Assembly (NCBI GenBank): GCA_015680905.1 | Contig: CM027385.1 | Coordinates: 81,303,501 to 81,367,500, forward strand | DNA: 64,000 bases | Source: Coptis chinensis | Taxonomy: Eukaryota; Streptophyta; Magnoliopsida; Ranunculales; Ranunculaceae | Direction: 5' to 3' | In this document: positions 12,727-22,397 of the stretch, piece after piece | Layout: the number at the start of each line of letters is the position of its first letter | How positions within the stretch are numbered: position 1 is the stretch's first letter | The notes under the pieces: generated by a model | The model's database searches: none | Seen by the model: only the letters and a program-made list of their open reading frames with translations | What the model was told of the DNA's origin: nothing | Made by a program: the position numbers and the translations under genes

Positions 12727-14091
12727 TCATGGCTTATGAGATCCTCCTGTTACTCTTTAATTTAAGTTGTTGTATTTTTCACTCACTTGAATCCTACAAA
12801 GAAATGTGTTTTTTAGGATGAGTACCATTGCTTCTGAAACGTTTTTCCTAAATTTTACAGAGAAATGTGTCCTTCAGGATGAGTACCATTGCTTTTGTAA
12901 CAATTTTTCCAGAGATTTTCATTAATTTTCTGTGGACTTGGCCTTTTCTAAGGTGCAACTTGAGTATCAGCACATTATACACAGTTGAGTAGTTGACAGA
13001 CTTTGACTGTCCTGTCGTCCTTTCACATGGACTTAACAACAACTGGTTGTATGCCCTCCGTAGAGTAGGAAAATAAAAGTAGAAAATGGCAATAAACATG
13101 ACAGTTTTCAGTTGTTTTTCAATGGATTACCTATCTGACCAAAGACGTGCATGATATACTTAATAGTTGAATGGCAAATGTATTAGCAGAAAAAGGAAGA
13201 TACTCCAATATATGTTGTAAATTTTTAAAAAAGAATGATTTCCATATATATGCATATTCCCGCCCTCTGTGTTTCTAAATTCTAACTACTTGTATTTCCT
13301 TAAACTGCATTCATTATATTTGAACAACTTGTAGAATTGAATGTTGATTGAAACCCAAGAAGGTATTATGCCCTTGATTGGGAGGGAGATTGACTATTAT
13401 TGTAAACTCAAACATTGTATGTGCGAGTAAAATCTGAGTTCCAAAGCATCTTATACGAACTTGTTTTTTTTTTGTACCATTTCTTGGTACCCATCTTGTT
13501 TTCCTATAGAAATGGTGCTTCATAGTATTTTCTATCGTGAACAAACCAAATTTACTCCACTGCTTCCAGGGGCAACTGCTTTATACCAAGTACCACTGTA
13601 CCAGTCACTAATAAATAGTCAAAATTCTATTTAACTGACAATTATACCAAGAGATGTTTAAACGGATGGATCATGGGTGAGATTTGGAACGATGGGTACA
13701 GCCAAACAAATGAGCATGGATTTGTATAAACTGATGAAACAAAGTTAAAGGTGTTACACGATCTAGTGAGAGCAACAGGTTCCACAAGAACGATACAAGA
13801 CGATTGAAAAAAAGAACCCTGACAATGAGAAAATAGCAGGGCTTCTTCACCCAAGTACTTGACATACTTGCAGGAGTTGCAGCTGAGATTCTATTAGCTG
13901 CCCTGGAAAGACTATCTGCGAAAATTTGGGTTAATAAGTACTAAGAATACACTACTCTGGCGCCCAACAGATAAGAGAATTTGCTGGCTTTCGGTAAAAT
14001 GAATCATCAATAAGTTGTTACACTGGTTTTCAAGAGAACAAAAAGGACTGACAAAGCAACCCCTCAAGACTACAGTTGTGCGGACAAGTAA
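12727..14091. other. IMP3 3' flank and unassigned sequence
   Basis: Just after the IMP3 stop, the segment ending in GGATGAGTACCATTGCTTCTG recurs within about 60 bp (about 12800-12900), so the IMP3 3' flank carries a small tandem duplication. The minus-strand frames at 13865-13642 are open in two registers, but I recognise no family in either. Nothing else is supported. Confidence 0.45.
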
Positions 14092-14253
14092 AACTCCAAC
14101 GGAAGTACGCACCAATCCTCCACTCTCCCATTCCTCTTCTAACCATCAGGTCATAAACTGGACCTGCAAAAGAACTCCAACGGAAGTACGCACCAATCCT
14201 CCACTCTCCCATTCCTCTTCTAACCATCAGGTCATAAACTGGACCTGCAAAAG
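14092..14253. repeat. Two exact tandem copies of an 81-bp unit
   Basis: Units at 14092-14172 and 14173-14253 look identical. The length is a multiple of three, so the frame stays open through both. On the minus strand each unit starts with a good splice acceptor (CTTTTGCAG) followed by an open segment that reads GPVYDLMVRRGMGEWRIGAY. It could be a duplicated small exon of an unrecognised gene or simple repeat growth. It lies just 3' of the last recognisable PTP1-like exon. Confidence 0.85.
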
Positions 14254-14279
14254 TAGGATATGCACAAGAAAATCATTAA

Positions 14280-16505
14280 ATAATCCCATAGATGATAGTA
14301 ATCTATCTCAACTTGTAACAGTAATCAGAAACACAAGTAATGTGGGTACGATGTTATCCTCACCTACATCTGAGGTGAGGTCTTCCAATTCATCAATAAT
14401 CGCATCATAGCAATAGCCGAGTTGAGCCTGATCGTGTAATAGGAATTTAGCGAGGATTCAAGAACCGGATAGAAATGGAAAGTGCTCATAAATTAACTTA
14501 TTATGATCTATAATACCACTTGGATGACTTTGAGTGTTATTCCTTTTTTTCTTGATAACAACCTGCAGTTCATTCATTCATTCCCAATCCAGTGAATAAA
14601 ATCCTCAAAATAGAGGTTACAAAACTCAATTGGCCCATCCTGTTGGGTCCAATTGGCCAGCCTAATTGGGTCATAGTTACATGAAAGAAAAGACACTCAA
14701 AAGTGAAATGTTTTCAGCAATGGCTCTATGCTGCCAATCTCTATTTGATTCCTTACTTCTCAGAATATCCACCACCACACCTTGATTGTTTTCCAGTATG
14801 ATGCTTTGAGTGTTATTCCTTTTGATCAATAGACTAACAATTTTATTATCTGCAGCCTATTAACCACATTAAATTCATTGCTCACCAGGGGGTACTTTTT
14901 GCAGCCTCATTAACCACTAAATCACCAATTAAAGACATTCACCAATTGAGATCTTAATAAAGAGATGGTGTTGACAAGATCTAATGCTGACATATCTCCA
15001 TCAAGGATTCTTTGAACTGTGTTAACAATTGTACAAAATGCACCTGTTCTCACAATACCTGCACTGGAAATGGGATTGAAATAATTTGTAAAGATGCATG
15101 AATACATGATCTGGTATGCACTAACAGGCACAAAGTAAAGCAACAGTCATGACCTGCAATGAACAACTATGGGGCTGAGGTTGGGTGGAACATGATAAAT
15201 CATCTTTAAGATTTCACGAACAGCAATTGTGTCCCCAGGCACTTCATGATCAGGCCATTCGGGGTATTGTATATGGATGACAGAGTGGGATGGTTCATCT
15301 GACTGAACGAACATTTATAAAAAAACAATAGCAAAAAATTAAAAATTAAAGACCAAAATAACTGGGAATGGTCAAGATTCTAATACAAGACTATGATCCA
15401 ATAAATAAATCAGCTGAAATAAGATATAATAATGGTCGTAACAAATTTAAACAACCAGACAGTGAATGAGAATCAAGACGAATAGACGAGCAATTTGTAT
15501 TTCTAAGTTTAACTCGGAAGTCAGAAGGCAGAACACTTATTAGACAGAATATCAACTTTAAAACAAAACGAAAACACTTATTTGTATTTGATTCGACAAT
15601 TTTGTTCTTCTGTGCGCAAAGGTTCCTAAACCCCTTACACTTCTAGCTTATCTGAATAAGAAGCATAAAATCTGGACTTTACCTCTTTGTACTTCACCTC
15701 CAAGCAGCGCAAGACCAAAGAAGTATCAGTTGTTCTTGTCCATTTATTAGACACAACTACTTTACCAAATTCGTTACTACCATCTTGTACTTGAAAGTAA
15801 TCTCCACATTTTACCATCTGCAATGCAATTCAACATATCAGATCAATCTACAACTGAAACTCAAATTACAAGAACATCATAAAAGCATACGCTACCAATA
15901 AGCAATCGCTAAAAATGGTGTTTGAGATATGGGATGATCAACATTACTATATTTCCTACTATTGATTACTGAATATACTAAACAGAAACAAGCATCTTCA
16001 TTCTACTTACTCAAACGTTGAAAATGCAGTCATAAAGTGTGTTATAAACGAATCGACTAGCAAAATATGCCCAATATACTTTTCTAGTTACGGTTATTTA
16101 GATATACAACAAGTAACAGCTAGTAAACGTTTTCAGAAAGTTACCGTGTAATTGTCCACTAATTTTGTAAGCATCACAATGATAGGGCAATGATACTGGA
16201 TCACCATCTCCCAGAATCTTGATATGTTTGTGGAAGTGGTCCTTGAGTAGCAATAAACTCTGAAACTAACTCTTTTGGAGGAACCAACCTACAATTTAAA
16301 ATCATTTCAAGAGTTGATCAACGAAATAAATTTCGAGATACAGTATACTAAATTACTTGAGCCAAATGTAATAGTAATACAACCATACAGGGACAAGCAT
16401 ATAGGCTTTTGGACTTTTGGTACCTTTACAAAGCTTGCATTGATATAACCACTTTGAAGAGACCTTCCATCTTTGGAGGATTTGAGTATAACCCTGTTAT
16501 CATCA
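14280..16505 (-). pseudogene. PTP1: PTP1-like protein tyrosine phosphatase, 5'-truncated and frameshifted
   Basis: Minus-strand exons match plant PTP1 in order. About 16505-16423 has DDNRVILKSSKDG and GYINASFV. About 16290-16144 has FIATQGPLPQT, then WEMVIQYHCPIIVMLTKLVD. 15823-15668 has VKCGDYFQVQDG and TDTSLVLRCLEVKYKE. 15302-15154 has VIHIQYPEWPDHEVPGD and PIVVHC. 15063-14940 has [20 protein letters not shown]. About 14425-14290 has YCYDAIIDELEDLTSDVG. The family removes phosphate from tyrosine in cytosolic signalling proteins such as MAP kinases. Here one base is missing near 16228, so FWEM falls out of frame, and the N-terminal exons are absent. The P-loop reads [10 protein letters not shown]: the catalytic Cys and Arg are kept, but the usual Gly before Arg is Val. 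A LINE tail sits in the last intron. It abuts an opposite-strand IMP3 fragment. Confidence 0.88.
14528..14823 (-). mobile_element. 5'-truncated LINE 3' end with 20-bp target-site duplication
   Basis: The 20-bp sequence CTTTGAGTGTTATTCCTTTT occurs at 14528-14547 and again at 14804-14823. Between them, a T-run at the left marks a poly(A) tail on the minus strand. The minus-strand sequence reads VVDILRSKESNRDWQHRAIA to a stop, resembling the end of the RNase H-like domain of plant LINEs. This is the signature of target-primed reverse transcription. It lies in the last intron of the PTP1-like pseudogene and is about 256 bp long. Confidence 0.88.
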
Positions 16506-16579
16506 ACTGAAAATAAGAAGGCATATTAAAACACAAGTTTAAATAGAGAAGAATGAAGTTCGCTCAACTGTTAGCATCC

Positions 16580-17345
16580 GAGACATTCCTTCGGTGGGTT
16601 TTGCAATGGGTTGGATTTGTTTGCCATATTCTTTTATTGGAATGGGTTGGATTTGCTCTACTTTACTTTCCCTAGTAGGTCTATTATCTGATTCCTTCAC
16701 CTTCTACTTGTATATTTTTCGCTATTAATCAATGTCGCTTCGATCTTTACACAAATGAATTAAGTTAAAAATTGTCAAAGACAAGAAATAAAGGTTTCTG
16801 AATGGATGAAAACTCGGTGGATCATTACGTTGTGCTTTGTTATGGTATTAAGAAGTATCATTTTTCTCTCATATGCTTGTGTGTTAATCACCGCTGTTCT
16901 TGAAGTGCTAACACGAGCGACTTGAAGTTTGATGTTATACAGTAGTTGAAGAATATGATTTCTTGTAACATGTGCACGGTATTGTATGTGCAGGCAAAGA
17001 CTATCAACTGTTACAGTGAGGAGAAAGTTTGCAGAGCAATTGAAAGATGCTGTGACCTACATTGAGGAGGGACACATTAGGGTGAGTAGACACACAATTA
17101 CTGATCCTGCCTTTCTTGTGACAAGAAACCTGGAAGACTTCATTGCTTGGGAAATTTCATCCGAGATAAATAAGACGGTTCAGGAATACCATGAGAAGCT
17201 GGATGATTATGACGCAATGAACTGATCATGTCTTATGAGATCCTCCAGTTACTCTTTAATTTAAGTTGCTGTATTTTTCACTGACTTGAATCTTACTAAG
17301 AAATGTGTTATTTAGGATGTAATTGAGTACCATTGCTTCTGATTA
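16580..17345 (+). pseudogene. Partial duplicate of IMP3: intron 3 tail, exon 4 and 3' flank
   Basis: The stretch parallels 12147-12850. It includes the intronic GGTTTTGCAATGGGTTGGAT region, the acceptor, exon 4 (about 16995-17225, ending DDYDAMN and TGA) and the same 3' flank (CTTATGAGATCCTCC). Exons 1-3 are missing; the copy begins within intron 3 and is joined to the opposite-strand PTP1-like fragment. Exon 4 is fully open and reads RLSTVTVRRKFAEQLKDAV, EEGHIRVS, ITDPAFLVTRNLEDFIAW. At several positions it is closer to the family consensus than the intact gene's exon 4. Without a start it should make no IMP3 protein. It is either the remnant of a second full gene or a captured fragment. Confidence 0.9.
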
Positions 17346-17524
17346 CCACCACTGGACCAATCGAAATTCGCGTGCGTAATCCAACTGGCACTTAAAAGTA
17401 ATGGATTTCGGGGAGAGGGCTCTAAACGCTAAGACTTAAGACCTAAACTTCATGTACGAACTTTTACAAGGTCTGCAAGTAAGAGTACATTCAGAAGCAA
17501 GTTGTATCTTAAAGAAAAACAGAC

Positions 17525-18845
17525 CTGAGTTGGTTTTGGAGAACCAGATGAAGAATATCCCCGTCTTACTTTAATACCGTTTCCTCTTATACTGATAACG
17601 TTAGAAAAACCAGATGCATCATTACTCAGCCAAGCCCCCAATTATCATCTTCTCCAGTGAAAAGAGCATGCAACCATCCCTACACATAAGCTAAAGTATT
17701 TAGATACATCTGATTAACTAGCGAAGACAAGACCCTCATCAAAGGAGTGAATAAGGCATACTGGCATAGACTCTTGCATATCAACCCGAGTAGCAAAAAG
17801 GCCTGATGGTTGAAATGTCCTTCGATGCCAAACCTGAAAGAAAATGACACTCAATTACTTTGATAAAGTCAATGAACAAGGAGATAATAGAACAGGGAGT
17901 TTGTAATGTAATGCTCTCATTTCTAGTTGAGGCGCTCGTGTTCAGATTTCCACCAATTTTTTAAACTGCGATAGGTGTGACTAGTGCACATAAAAACAGG
18001 CAAGATATGTATTCCTTTATATTAGGTTGGGAACATCACATACTCCTTTGACTATCAAGTGTATCCCTAAAAGAATATTGCAATTCACAATCTCGTATTA
18101 CGAATCTTTGTTCATACTGATTGGATTAAACTACACATAATTTGACACCAGAGGACAACAGTGAAAGTTTTTAGTAACCAATCCAATAACGTTGCACCTC
18201 AGGTTGTTGGGGGTTCAATTGCATGACCTGGGATAAAGGCCCCCCATCAAGACATGTAGGACATCATGCAATTATTTATTGCAATTTGCATTGGCTTCTT
18301 TAAAACGAGAACATATTCATTATTTACTATTTTTATGGAATTAGTTTTGTTCATCACATGCGTTCTTGTCATTAGTTACTTTAAGAGGGAGATGAGCTCG
18401 GGAGTAAAAAGGGGAGATGTTTAACTATAACACCAATGAGTCAGACACAAACAAGGCATGCGGTCGACACTAATAGATTCATATGGACTGATTATGTCAA
18501 CAATTGGTCACTATATAGACGGTAACAAAGATCAACCACATGAAGCTGTTTACCAGAGTTTTCATGCCCATTCAGTACGTCACTGATATTTACACAATAT
18601 ATAGCAGTACAACATCAAGTCCATCTACTATACTAAAATAAATAAATAATGCAGGAAAATAGTTGAAACTAAACTCCTTCACCATAATACCTGGGAGCGA
18701 TAAGCATATTCCAACTGTTCGGCAACATCCTCACGAAGAGGAAGCCAATCAAGACTAGCTTTACGAGCAAACCAGTGACCTCTTAGGACACGCCTTTTTC
18801 CCCATTCCAGTAAACAGGAAAGCAGTAGCGCTTGGCTAAATCCAC
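17525..18845 (-). pseudogene. SGR2: SGR2-like (DDHD phospholipase) fragment, three exons, frameshifted
   Basis: Minus-strand exons at 18845-18691 (DLAKRYCFPVYWNGEK, then RVLRGHWFARKASLDWLPLR, EDVAEQLEYAYRSQ), 17833-17782 (VWHRRTFQPSGLFATRVDMQ) and 17679-17525 (LHALFTGEDDNWGAWL, DASGFSNV, GNGIKVRRGYSSSGSPKPTQ) match consecutive exons in the N-terminal half of plant SHOOT GRAVITROPISM 2. That protein is a vacuole-membrane phospholipase A1-like protein needed for shoot gravity sensing. The first exon has lost one base in an A-run near 18800, which shifts the frame. Both the N-terminal exons and the whole catalytic C-terminal half are absent, so this is a gene fragment. It stands directly behind the IMP3 fragment, which is on the other strand. 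Confidence 0.88.
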
Positions 18846-19815
18846 CTGCAGCATTAACAAATCCTTCTTAAGTTACAGGAGAAAAAAAGAACCCCAAAAT
18901 GTAACAACCTATATGAGAACTTTAGATGTGGCCATGTGGGTTTCTGTTTACAAATGAAATTTGACTATGAGCATTATGTTCCTGAGGAAGATGTGAGACA
19001 AACTATCCTCGTAACTTATAATAAAGTTTCGTGTATTGGATCATATATGAAGCCCAACTCTATTTGGCTTTAGTTGTATTCTGATTCAAAAAAATTCAGA
19101 GCCCTGTATACAAATCAACTCCGCCTACTTACTAAAAGAAAAAAATGGGGGATGAAGTGATACAATGATAGTGCTGATAATTATAATGATCAGGACATTT
19201 CACCAAGGAATGTGTTTTAACAATCAACGAAAACAAGAAACAGAGAAAAATGGACAACCATCCTCTTCATGTTGTGAGAGGAATTGGACTACTTACTCTT
19301 TCATAAACACTCTTTGAAAAGAAACAAGATAACACCACAAACATGGCCAAGACTTGGTATTTGTTCATTCTAATCTTCACTTCTTATCAAGAAAATTCAA
19401 AGAATACAAATAAGGAGTGACTACCATGTGGGACGCTGGGGGAGATACATTTGATAGCTTGGAGGGTATTGACATACTTGAAATGGGCGACCTTTCACTT
19501 GATTGGAAATGGAGGTAATGTTTTTTACAAACAAGACAACTAGTATTGAGGATGAGCTCAATCAGATTGGAGAAGAAGCGAGAAATTTGATTAAATATAA
19601 ATACTATATTGATATGTTTGATTAATTTTGTGGATGTTTATTTTGAGTAATCATGAATTATATAATACATATGAATTAGTTTATAAATTATAATGTTCAA
19701 TTATTAAAATAAAATAAAATTACATATATTATTTAATTTCAGTGCGACCGCATTCTATTTTTTTAGTTACAGCCGAGTCGTTGTGTTTGCGTCCGCGTCC
19801 ATGCAACATTGGTTG
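18846..19815. other. No gene seen
   Basis: No SGR2 exons further 5' were found. A short open segment near 19430-19510 (MWDAGGDTFDSLEGIDILEM) was seen but has no support. Confidence 0.4.
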
Positions 19816-19817
19816 TA

Positions 19818-21045
19818 GATTTTATAACAAATATTGTGACTTGAATCTACATTCTGTTGTAGAAAATTAAGTAGTGTATGTTGTGAAGTGGATTGGATTT
19901 GATGTCATAGAACTTTTTGTTTGAGGTTTATTATATTAATCCGTAGCATCTATTTCCAACGCCTTTTCAACATACGAGACAACTATTCCAGCATCATCAG
20001 GATCAAATTCTTCAGTTGACAATATCTGTATATACAAATCCGACAAAATGCGATTATAGAAACTCCTCACATTTCTTGATACAACAAATTGACATACTAT
20101 ATCTTTCTATTTTTTCTCGGCAAGCGTGATTGCAAAACATACACCACATTTTTTTTTATGCTCGAAGATGATTCCTCTTTCCTTCTTCATACCAGTCAAA
20201 TCTAGACTAAATTCACTCATTTATGGTCTCTGCCATTTTAGGGTTTTGGGAGTCAAAAAGTTTGATACTTGAATTTGGACGAGACGTTAATATTAACACA
20301 TGTACGGTTTGCACGTGTAGTTGTTGGACGAAGGCGCTAGAAGACTCGTGTATAGGTGCACCACATCATTTGGGTTTCTAGTTCCTAGTTTCAAGAAAAA
20401 CTTTGTCATTGATTCCGCATCTGATGCGCTCCCATGAGTTACAGCCACATAGTTATCATCTTTAATCATTTTAGTCAAATTCTCTTCAGTCATTACAATA
20501 TTTAGTTCAAAAAATAATTTCATTATTATCTCTGGATCTTCAATCGAGGCTGACTCTAGTGAGCCTGTATATACATAATAACATTGACGGTAAACATCAT
20601 ACCCTAGATAACCGCTCGAATCCTCAAAGATATAACATCGGAAATCTTATAACTTGAAGAGGTCGTGATTGTGTATGACAACTACATATGTCGCTCCAAA
20701 TCCGTAGCATCTTCTTCCAACGCCTTTTCAAAGATAATGAGACAACTATTCCAAAGATCATCGGGATCAAATTCTCGCTTTGACAATATATCAGATATAC
20801 AAATCCGACAAAATGCGATTATAGAAACTCCTCACATTTCTCAATACATCAAATTGCGATACTAGATCTTTCAGTTTTTTTCTCGGCAAGCGTGATTGTA
20901 GAACATACACCGCATTATTTTTTATGCTCAAAGATAATTCCTATTTCTTTCTTCATACCAGTCAAATCTATACTAAATTCACATTTTTGGGTTCTCTACC
21001 ATTTTAGGGTTCTGGGAGTCGAAAAGTTTGATACCTTGTATCGGT
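19818..21045. repeat. Duplicated blocks with decayed minus-strand coding sequence
   Basis: The segment at about 19940-20272 recurs at about 20697-21045 in the same orientation with moderate divergence. Both contain CGACAAAATGCGATTATAGA and end GGGAGTC.AAAAGTTTGATAC. On the minus strand both read MKKE.GI.FEHKK, ITLAEKK and NVRSFYNRILSDLYI, then FDPDD..., so the repeat was once protein-coding. Between them, minus-strand 20640-20293 is open for about 115 codons (CYIFEDSSGYLGYDVYRQC, MTEENLTKMIKDDNYVAVTH). I do not recognise the family. Separately, 19818-19960 resembles 22150-22280, upstream of the EDRF1-like gene. Together these suggest local segmental duplication of a now-dead gene. Confidence 0.65.
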
Positions 21046-21121
21046 AGTTTAGTACTAAGATATCAGTGGGCCCTGTGGTGCTATATGGACCCAAAACCCG
21101 ATTTTTGAAAGCACTCCCAAG

Positions 21122-21809
21122 CCTTGTTAGCAATTCGCCGAATTATTCGCGAATCGAATTTTTGAAGGGCAAAACGTATAATACTTCCGAATGTTTGAAA
21201 GATTCACAATAATTCATGATTTTTTGCCTTGAAACGAATAATACAAATTTTTGAAGAATTTTTCAAAAATTTGGCTCCAAAAAATAAAAAATAAAAAAAA
21301 TGAATGAAAATTCGGTTGCGTTTTTGTTATTTTTTATGTACTTTATGTCCTCACTCTTACTTTAAGTCCCCCACTCTTACATTTTTAGTGATAAATTAAT
21401 CCAAAAGATTTGTTTTTATACTTTTTGGGCAATATTTAAATTGTCATGTCATGGTGTGTGTGTATTTTGAAATTTGAACGGTAATTTCAATCCAAGAACA
21501 AATAAATGAAGGTACCTATGTGGACCATTCAATTGGTTTCAATGTTTTTGTAGCTAAATTATTTAAATATGTTTGTTATGTTGTAAAGAATGACAACTAT
21601 TATTAATATTTACTAACATAATATCACGAATTTTTTACTTCCGAATTTTTGCAACCAAACGTTTAAAACGCGTATTAATTAAATACCGCATAATTACCGT
21701 ATTGCAAATTTTTGACCGAATATTTGACCGTACCGTTTTTTTGAATCACCGAATAACTCACAAATTATTTCCGTACCGAATTTTTGTCGTATTCCGAATT
21801 GCTAACAAG
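21122..21809. mobile_element. 688-bp TIR element with 9-bp target-site duplication
   Basis: The element begins CCTTGTTAGCAATTCG and ends CGAATTGCTAACAAG, about 15 bp of perfect inverted repeat. It is flanked by ACTCCCAAG at 21113-21121 and 21810-21818. Sub-terminal sequence is rich in short CGAATTTTTG-type motifs on both sides, often inverted. It has no coding potential. The duplication is 8 or 9 bp depending on where the first base of the repeat is placed, which would fit hAT or Mutator-like transposases. It lies about 590 bp upstream of the EDRF1-like start codon. Confidence 0.88.
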
Positions 21810-21818
21810 ACTCCCAAG

Positions 21819-22397
21819 TCCGAACTGAAGGCTGCCCCAATATAGTTTTTGCTATGACCGTTAGGAGTAAACTTTCAGCTTGGCCCCACTACATACGATA
21901 TTACGATAAGTACAAATGTAATGGCATGTTACTGACAATCTAATATGTACATAATATTGTTTAGGCCTTAATGATGTTGGGTTAAAAAAAAACGAGTAAT
22001 TGGGTTGAGAGCCCAATTTTTTAATTTTTTTTGCCTCAAGTCTACTATGAATTTTAATTACGGAATTAGGACAAACACGCGGGACTGGTGTCAACTATGT
22101 AAATGTAATTTTACAAACTTCACAATTGCAACCTGTGTAAATTTAAATTTCACATGTATTGTGAGTTGAATCTGCCTTCTGTTGTAGAAAATTAAGTAAT
22201 GTGTATGTTGTGAAGTGGATTGGACTTGATGTTATAGAACTTTTTGTTCAAGGTTTATTCTATTAATACATCTATTAGCCAACGCCACGCATTTTGTGTA
22301 TAGAACAACTGAACAACCCAGAATCATCTTCTGCCAAACAAAACCGAAACCCAGAATCTTATTCTGCGTCAGTTGATAACAGAGAGAGAGAGAGAGA
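21819..22397. promoter_or_regulatory. Upstream region of the EDRF1-like gene
   Basis: Contains the second copy (about 22150-22280) of the block also present at 19818-19960, and a (GA)n run at 22380-22396 ending just before the start codon, probably in the 5' leader. No TATA box is clear. Confidence 0.4.

Noticed and set aside
13642-13865. Minus-strand open frames of 64-70 codons in two registers
   Set aside because: No recognisable domain and no supporting splice sites. Overlapping frames in one short stretch are common by chance.
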